A DNA stretch of 64,000 nucleotides from Puffinus mauretanicus (lineage: Eukaryota; Chordata; Aves; Procellariiformes; Procellariidae), in contig JAJKFH010003229.1 of NCBI GenBank assembly GCA_023333565.1, positions 3,074,001-3,138,000 of the forward strand, written 5' to 3'. A program made the translations under genes and the position numbers. This document shows positions 60,116 through 64,000 of the stretch, piece after piece (position 1 is the stretch's first letter; each line of letters begins with the position of its first letter). The notes beneath the pieces were generated by a model. That model worked only from the letters and a program-made list of their open reading frames with translations, made no database searches and was not told the origin of the DNA.

Positions 60116-63100
60116 CAGTAAGTCATAAGCATTATTTCTAAAGTTTTTGTTTTCTTGCACGTGATACTTGTAAAATGATATGTAACCCAGAAAACAGATC
60201 AAGACTGACTCTGATGAAGGTTCTCTCAGGAAAGAGGGAAAGTGCTAAGAATAAGTACAGCTGCCCAGAAACAAGATTCACTTGTTTACAGGCAATGCAT
60301 AATAACAATTTAGCATCTCACAGAAATACTCAGGACAAAGATTCATACAACGGCTTCCTGAAATTACCTTTGTGGGAAGGAAGAAAAGGTGGGATCGCAT
60401 CACGCTTTTGCTTACAGACTTGCAGAATTAAATGAGTACACAAGTCATCTTAAAACAGTAGTTGTCATATTAATTATTCTGGATTTATAAAGAACAATTA
60501 TCTTTTCCCTCGTCACCTTTTCTCATTATCTTGCTGTGCAAAGTATTTCAGTACATTATGGAAAACTGGACTAACTTTTGCCTATATAAAATAGGCTATA
60601 AAACACCCTGATTAACACAGAAGTAATCTGCTTACACACAGAAATATTCCTATTTAAAGCAAAGAACCAGAGGGTATAAAGCATATAGCCATCTAATTAG
60701 CAGAAAACATTTTCTTTCTCTTCCTCTCATTTTGTGCAAATCCCAGTGCTCCTGAAAAGGTTGAGACATATGCTGCACGTCCCGAGTGTCTCTGCTGATG
60801 GAGAACTTGACAAGGTGGACATGGCCTCGACCCGCTCACCCAGAAAAATGCTGCCTGCAACAGACCCAGCCGTGCTCGCCACAACTGCTTTCTCTTCAAC
60901 GGAAAGGAGATGCTGTTGCTCCTCCATGAGCTGCTCCTGAAAGAAGGGGAGCGCAGGTGCCACGAGGGGAGGAAACAAGATGCCATGATACCATGTCTCC
61001 CCCTCCACTCCCCCCCATGAAGGTGATGGGGATGACACAGAGAAGAGGCCACGGGGAACCTGGACACTGGTGCTCTTCCCACGTTGGTTAACATCCTCCG
61101 GCCCCATGAAGTGTCTGCACCAGATAGTCGTGTTGCAATTTTGAGCAAGCAGCGTTTGGGGCAGCTGCTGTGTCTGGCTTTTGTGTGTGTGTGTGCATAC
61201 ATGGGAGACAATTCACAAGAGGAAACATGACTAAATTCATCCTTTGAGACAGAGCCAATAGAACTGTTTGCAACTCTTGATCCTATTGGTACCATGTGGC
61301 TTGAAAGGAGGCACCCACTCAGCTTCCTCCCAGGGGCCTGTGTTAGGCACAGAAGGCAACAAACACAGATGAGATATCCCCACATTGGAAGAGCTAAGAA
61401 AAGAGGGCTGGAAGCCAGGAATTCAGCCTGATAGAGGCATGCGTCTAAGTAAAACAGTGCATAAGTATTTCAGTTGGATGCTGCAGGCAATTGGTTTTTA
61501 AAACACATCTCTGTATCACACATACATGGGGCATCTACAGGAGAAGGTCTATGCAGATGAGAAGATACATGTTTCTTGCCGATTTTGCTTCATGATAGTT
61601 CTGATTTCAAGATGACAGCATAAGGACTACGGTTTCTCAGACCACTTGCTGTTCAGGGCACATCCCACACTCACTCCATCTGCAGATGCTTTTTAATGTC
61701 AGTACATGGATCAATGACAGGACGCGGTCCCTAGGGAACAGCCTGGCACCCTAATATAAAAAAGAAAGGCTTGGGCAGCAAAGTATGCAGTGAGCCACAC
61801 TGATGCAGGACAGATTCTTCATTTTGAAGAGAAAAATCTGCATTCTTCAGAAAACAGTGTTCAAAAATTTAATCTTCATTCAGTTCAATGAAGCAGCTTT
61901 ATAATTTACAGCACCAGATAAAGCTAGAAGATGTAAGGTGAAATATCTGAAGCAGTTCTTCCCCTGTATTAAAATGCACCTTGGGCAACAGAGCCTTAAC
62001 TTCTCTTAACGTATGTTTCTGGCAGATAAGTAAACAATTTGGATGTGAAATGAAAATTTTCAAGATAGTCACAGGCAGAAAAGCATCGGCTCATATTAGA
62101 CTTCAGCTGCAATGCCCCACTGATAAGTTTTGGGGGTTTGGCGTAGTTGAAAGGAAGCAGCTTCGGAAGAATAAAAAGCTTTTTGGGTACAAGTTGTTGG
62201 ATCAGAGATAGCAAGAAGAAAGACATCATTTTTACATCGAAATTCTGAAAGTGGCCTTGGTGGCAGAATCGAATCACACCCCAGAGCACGTGGCCCGAGC
62301 GAGCTGAGCATCTCCATGCTCAGAGAAACAGAGGGGGCAAGGCTGGGAAGTTTAAAGGTTCCTGCACAGAGAAGCGATCCACTCAATGCATTGAGTTGCA
62401 TTGACATTCGGCTTCCTCACAACCACGGACTCCTTCAGCTTTGTGGACAAAATCTTTAGTTACATGCATGTTGAACTGTGCATTCCATGGCATCTGCTCG
62501 GCTCCGTGGAGCTTTGTGTGCAGCAGTGAGCTGCAGGTGAGCGCTGAAGTCATCCCGAGACCACCACCGCGATGGCTTAGTGGTAGATCACAGACCGGCA
62601 AATCACCCGCAGTGAAGCTCAGCACAGTCACAAGCCAAGCAGTCTCTTTTCAAAGTCCCCCCCACACGCTGGCTTATATGCATGGCATACTAAGCCTTTC
62701 CCGGCAGCGGGCTCCCTCTCTGCCCAGGTCCCTGCCACCAGGCTTAGGGATCGTGTGCTGTGTGTCCTCAGAGGGACCTTCCTCAAACCGTTTCCAAAGG
62801 GAGAAGCAGGGAACCTGGTACTTCTCCTTTCTGCACTACTTGGCCATTAGCAGACAAACAAATGGAAACTCGTTCAAGAAAGAACAAACCTTTAATAACC
62901 CTTTAATGGGTTTATTCAACCAGACAGAGCTCCAGTGAAGAAAACAGCATATCGCTGTAAAGATCGCAGTATTTCACTGTGCAACATGCCAGGAGAAGAA
63001 CAGCCCGTGTTGGCTTGTCCTAGCAGGCCTGTTTCAGACAAGCCAGACTTCCCTGCCACAGCTGTCAGCACTGCCACCATCCTGCCACTGTACCTCGAGC

Positions 63101-64000
63101 TTCCACGGTGCTTCACCAGACAACGGACCTGAAACTTGGACCATCCAGATCAGACCTACAAGCCTGGCAATGCCGATGCTGGCTGGTGACTTAGGTGCTA
63201 AAAGTGCTTCACCCCAGCATAGGCAAAAGAGCTTTCCCACAAGGGCGCTCCACCTCGCCTTTTGTAAGCATTGTCAGCAAGACCTTGCAGCAGCTGTCAA
63301 CAAGAAAGGACTCCAGACATTGGCCACTAGGCAACCTTGTCTTTAGCTGTTTATAACTCTGTCAAATGTTAGCCGTCTAAAGCGACATTTCCCCTATCCT
63401 GCACTTGTCTCAGACTGAATACAGGAGGTTTTAGCAGTTCCTGAGAATAGCAAATACATTTTTTTTCCCAAACTACAAAGATTCTGATTATCTTTCCATT
63501 GAGAATGTTTTCCCCAAGAATATCTTCATGCAGGGACATAAAATTTGATAGCCTGGTGCTGTGAATGCACTCAGTGGCAGCTTTTTACCAATGGCCAGAT
63601 AAGTACCTACTGTACCCGTTCGCACGTGTTGCCCAGAGCTGCAGAAACAAGCCTGTCCCTTGCCTGGTTTGGTGCCTGCAGCAGTATGAGCCAGGAGCCT
63701 CCGTTGCCCCTTTGCTGTGCTGCCAGCCAGCTTCCCATCACCAAACACCTCTGGAAAAACACCAGCAGAAGCTGTCTCATCCTCCTCTAGGGCTGGGTCC
63801 ACAGGGAGAACAGCCACATCTACTGGCGATGGGTGGCACAGGTCTCCATCCCACACTGCACAGCTCCTGTTCCACGAGGGATCCCAGACGTGCCCGCAGG
63901 GCGTGAGGGGAGCGCTCCTGGCATTTCCAATGGTTTCTTACACAGTGATAGAGAATTATACCAAAAGTTTTTTATATAAACATGTAAGAATAAAAAGTGA
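60116..64000. other. Non-coding DNA with the longest open frames
   Basis: It contains a 230-codon minus frame (60,693-61,385) and a 165-codon plus frame (62,441-62,938). Neither resembles a family I know. A 126-codon frame in another register (60,727-61,107, minus) overlaps the first. A short GT repeat lies at about 61,182-61,195. A weak exon-like segment is discussed as a finding (60,840-60,936). Composition is mixed, GC-richer at 60,770-61,110 and 62,270-63,300. Confidence 0.45.

Noticed and set aside
59566..60202. Overlapping 191-, 185- and 144-codon frames
   Set aside because: They lie in the internal tandem array of an LTR-type repeat, are open on both strands and show no viral or host protein domain.
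60693..61385. 230-codon minus-strand open frame with a hydrophobic N-terminus (LICVCCLLCL), the longest in the window
   Set aside because: No family resemblance, Ser/Arg/Trp/Cys-rich composition typical of non-coding GC-rich DNA, other frames open over the same bases, and one frame of this size is plausible by chance in 64 kb.
62560..62640. tRNA-like A box (TGGCTTAGTGG) near 62,572
   Set aside because: No B box (GGTTCGA-type) or acceptor-stem complement within the following 80 bases.
62441..62938. 165-codon plus-strand frame
   Set aside because: No recognisable domain, low-complexity Ser/Pro composition and a 3' end in AT-rich non-coding sequence.
1..64000. CRISPR arrays, bacterial operons, riboswitches, attachment sites or phage genes
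   Set aside because: Nothing of the kind is visible. The sequence is vertebrate, and its only regular repeats are micro- and minisatellites without spacer structure.

Overview
The window looks like bird nuclear DNA. The evidence is the repeat content: at least seven fragments of CR1, the dominant avian LINE. Several have the typical CR1 3' end (ATTCTATG-type tail, GGTCCCTTCCA block just upstream, [14 protein letters not shown] ORF2 C-terminus). There are also two pieces resembling avian endogenous-retrovirus LTRs, of a kind I associate with non-galliform birds (Neoaves); that narrower placement is tentative and from memory. Apart from the repeats the sequence is mostly AT-rich, single-copy-looking DNA.

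I find no protein-coding gene, rRNA, tRNA or CRISPR array that I can support. Most open frames are short (60-140 codons) and most longer ones have a trivial explanation: CR1 read in sense or antisense, a GGCCAGGCAG minisatellite, or purine-strand bias. The window is best read as intergenic or long-intron DNA. The only coding remnants I recognise are broken CR1 ORF2 pieces.

Layout. 1-5.7 kb: unique DNA. 5.7-7.2 kb: a CR1 3' end on the minus strand, a polypurine tract, a second CR1 3' end on the plus strand and another polypurine tract, so the two CR1 tails form an inverted pair. 11.1-11.3 kb: GC-rich minisatellite. 13.2-13.4 kb: old CR1 3' end. 14.5 kb: a perfect 21-bp stem, 7-nt loop hairpin. 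19.0-20.4 kb: a minus-strand CR1 3' end and a separate plus-strand piece of CR1 reverse transcriptase. 22.7-23.5 kb: pyrimidine-rich block. 27.5-28.1 kb: a very old CR1-clade LINE relic. 33.0 kb: two G-quadruplex motifs on opposite strands. 36.7-37.8 kb: four unrelated short tandem duplications. 41.9-42.2 kb: CR1 with an ATTCT tail. 50.3 kb: LTR stub. 51.4 kb: three perfect 32-bp repeats. 55.8 kb: CTTT microsatellite. 57.1-58.0 kb: long CR1 fragment. 59.35-60.1 kb: ERV-type LTR, minus strand. 60.1-64 kb: unique DNA containing the longest open frame (230 codons), which I do not accept as a gene.

No new biological system is evident. The best leads are structural (the 14.5 kb hairpin, the tandem-duplication cluster, the inverted CR1 pair, the G4 pair) and regulatory (a possible conserved element near 30.1-30.3 kb). 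Repeat identities are from memory of family consensus sequences, not from a search.
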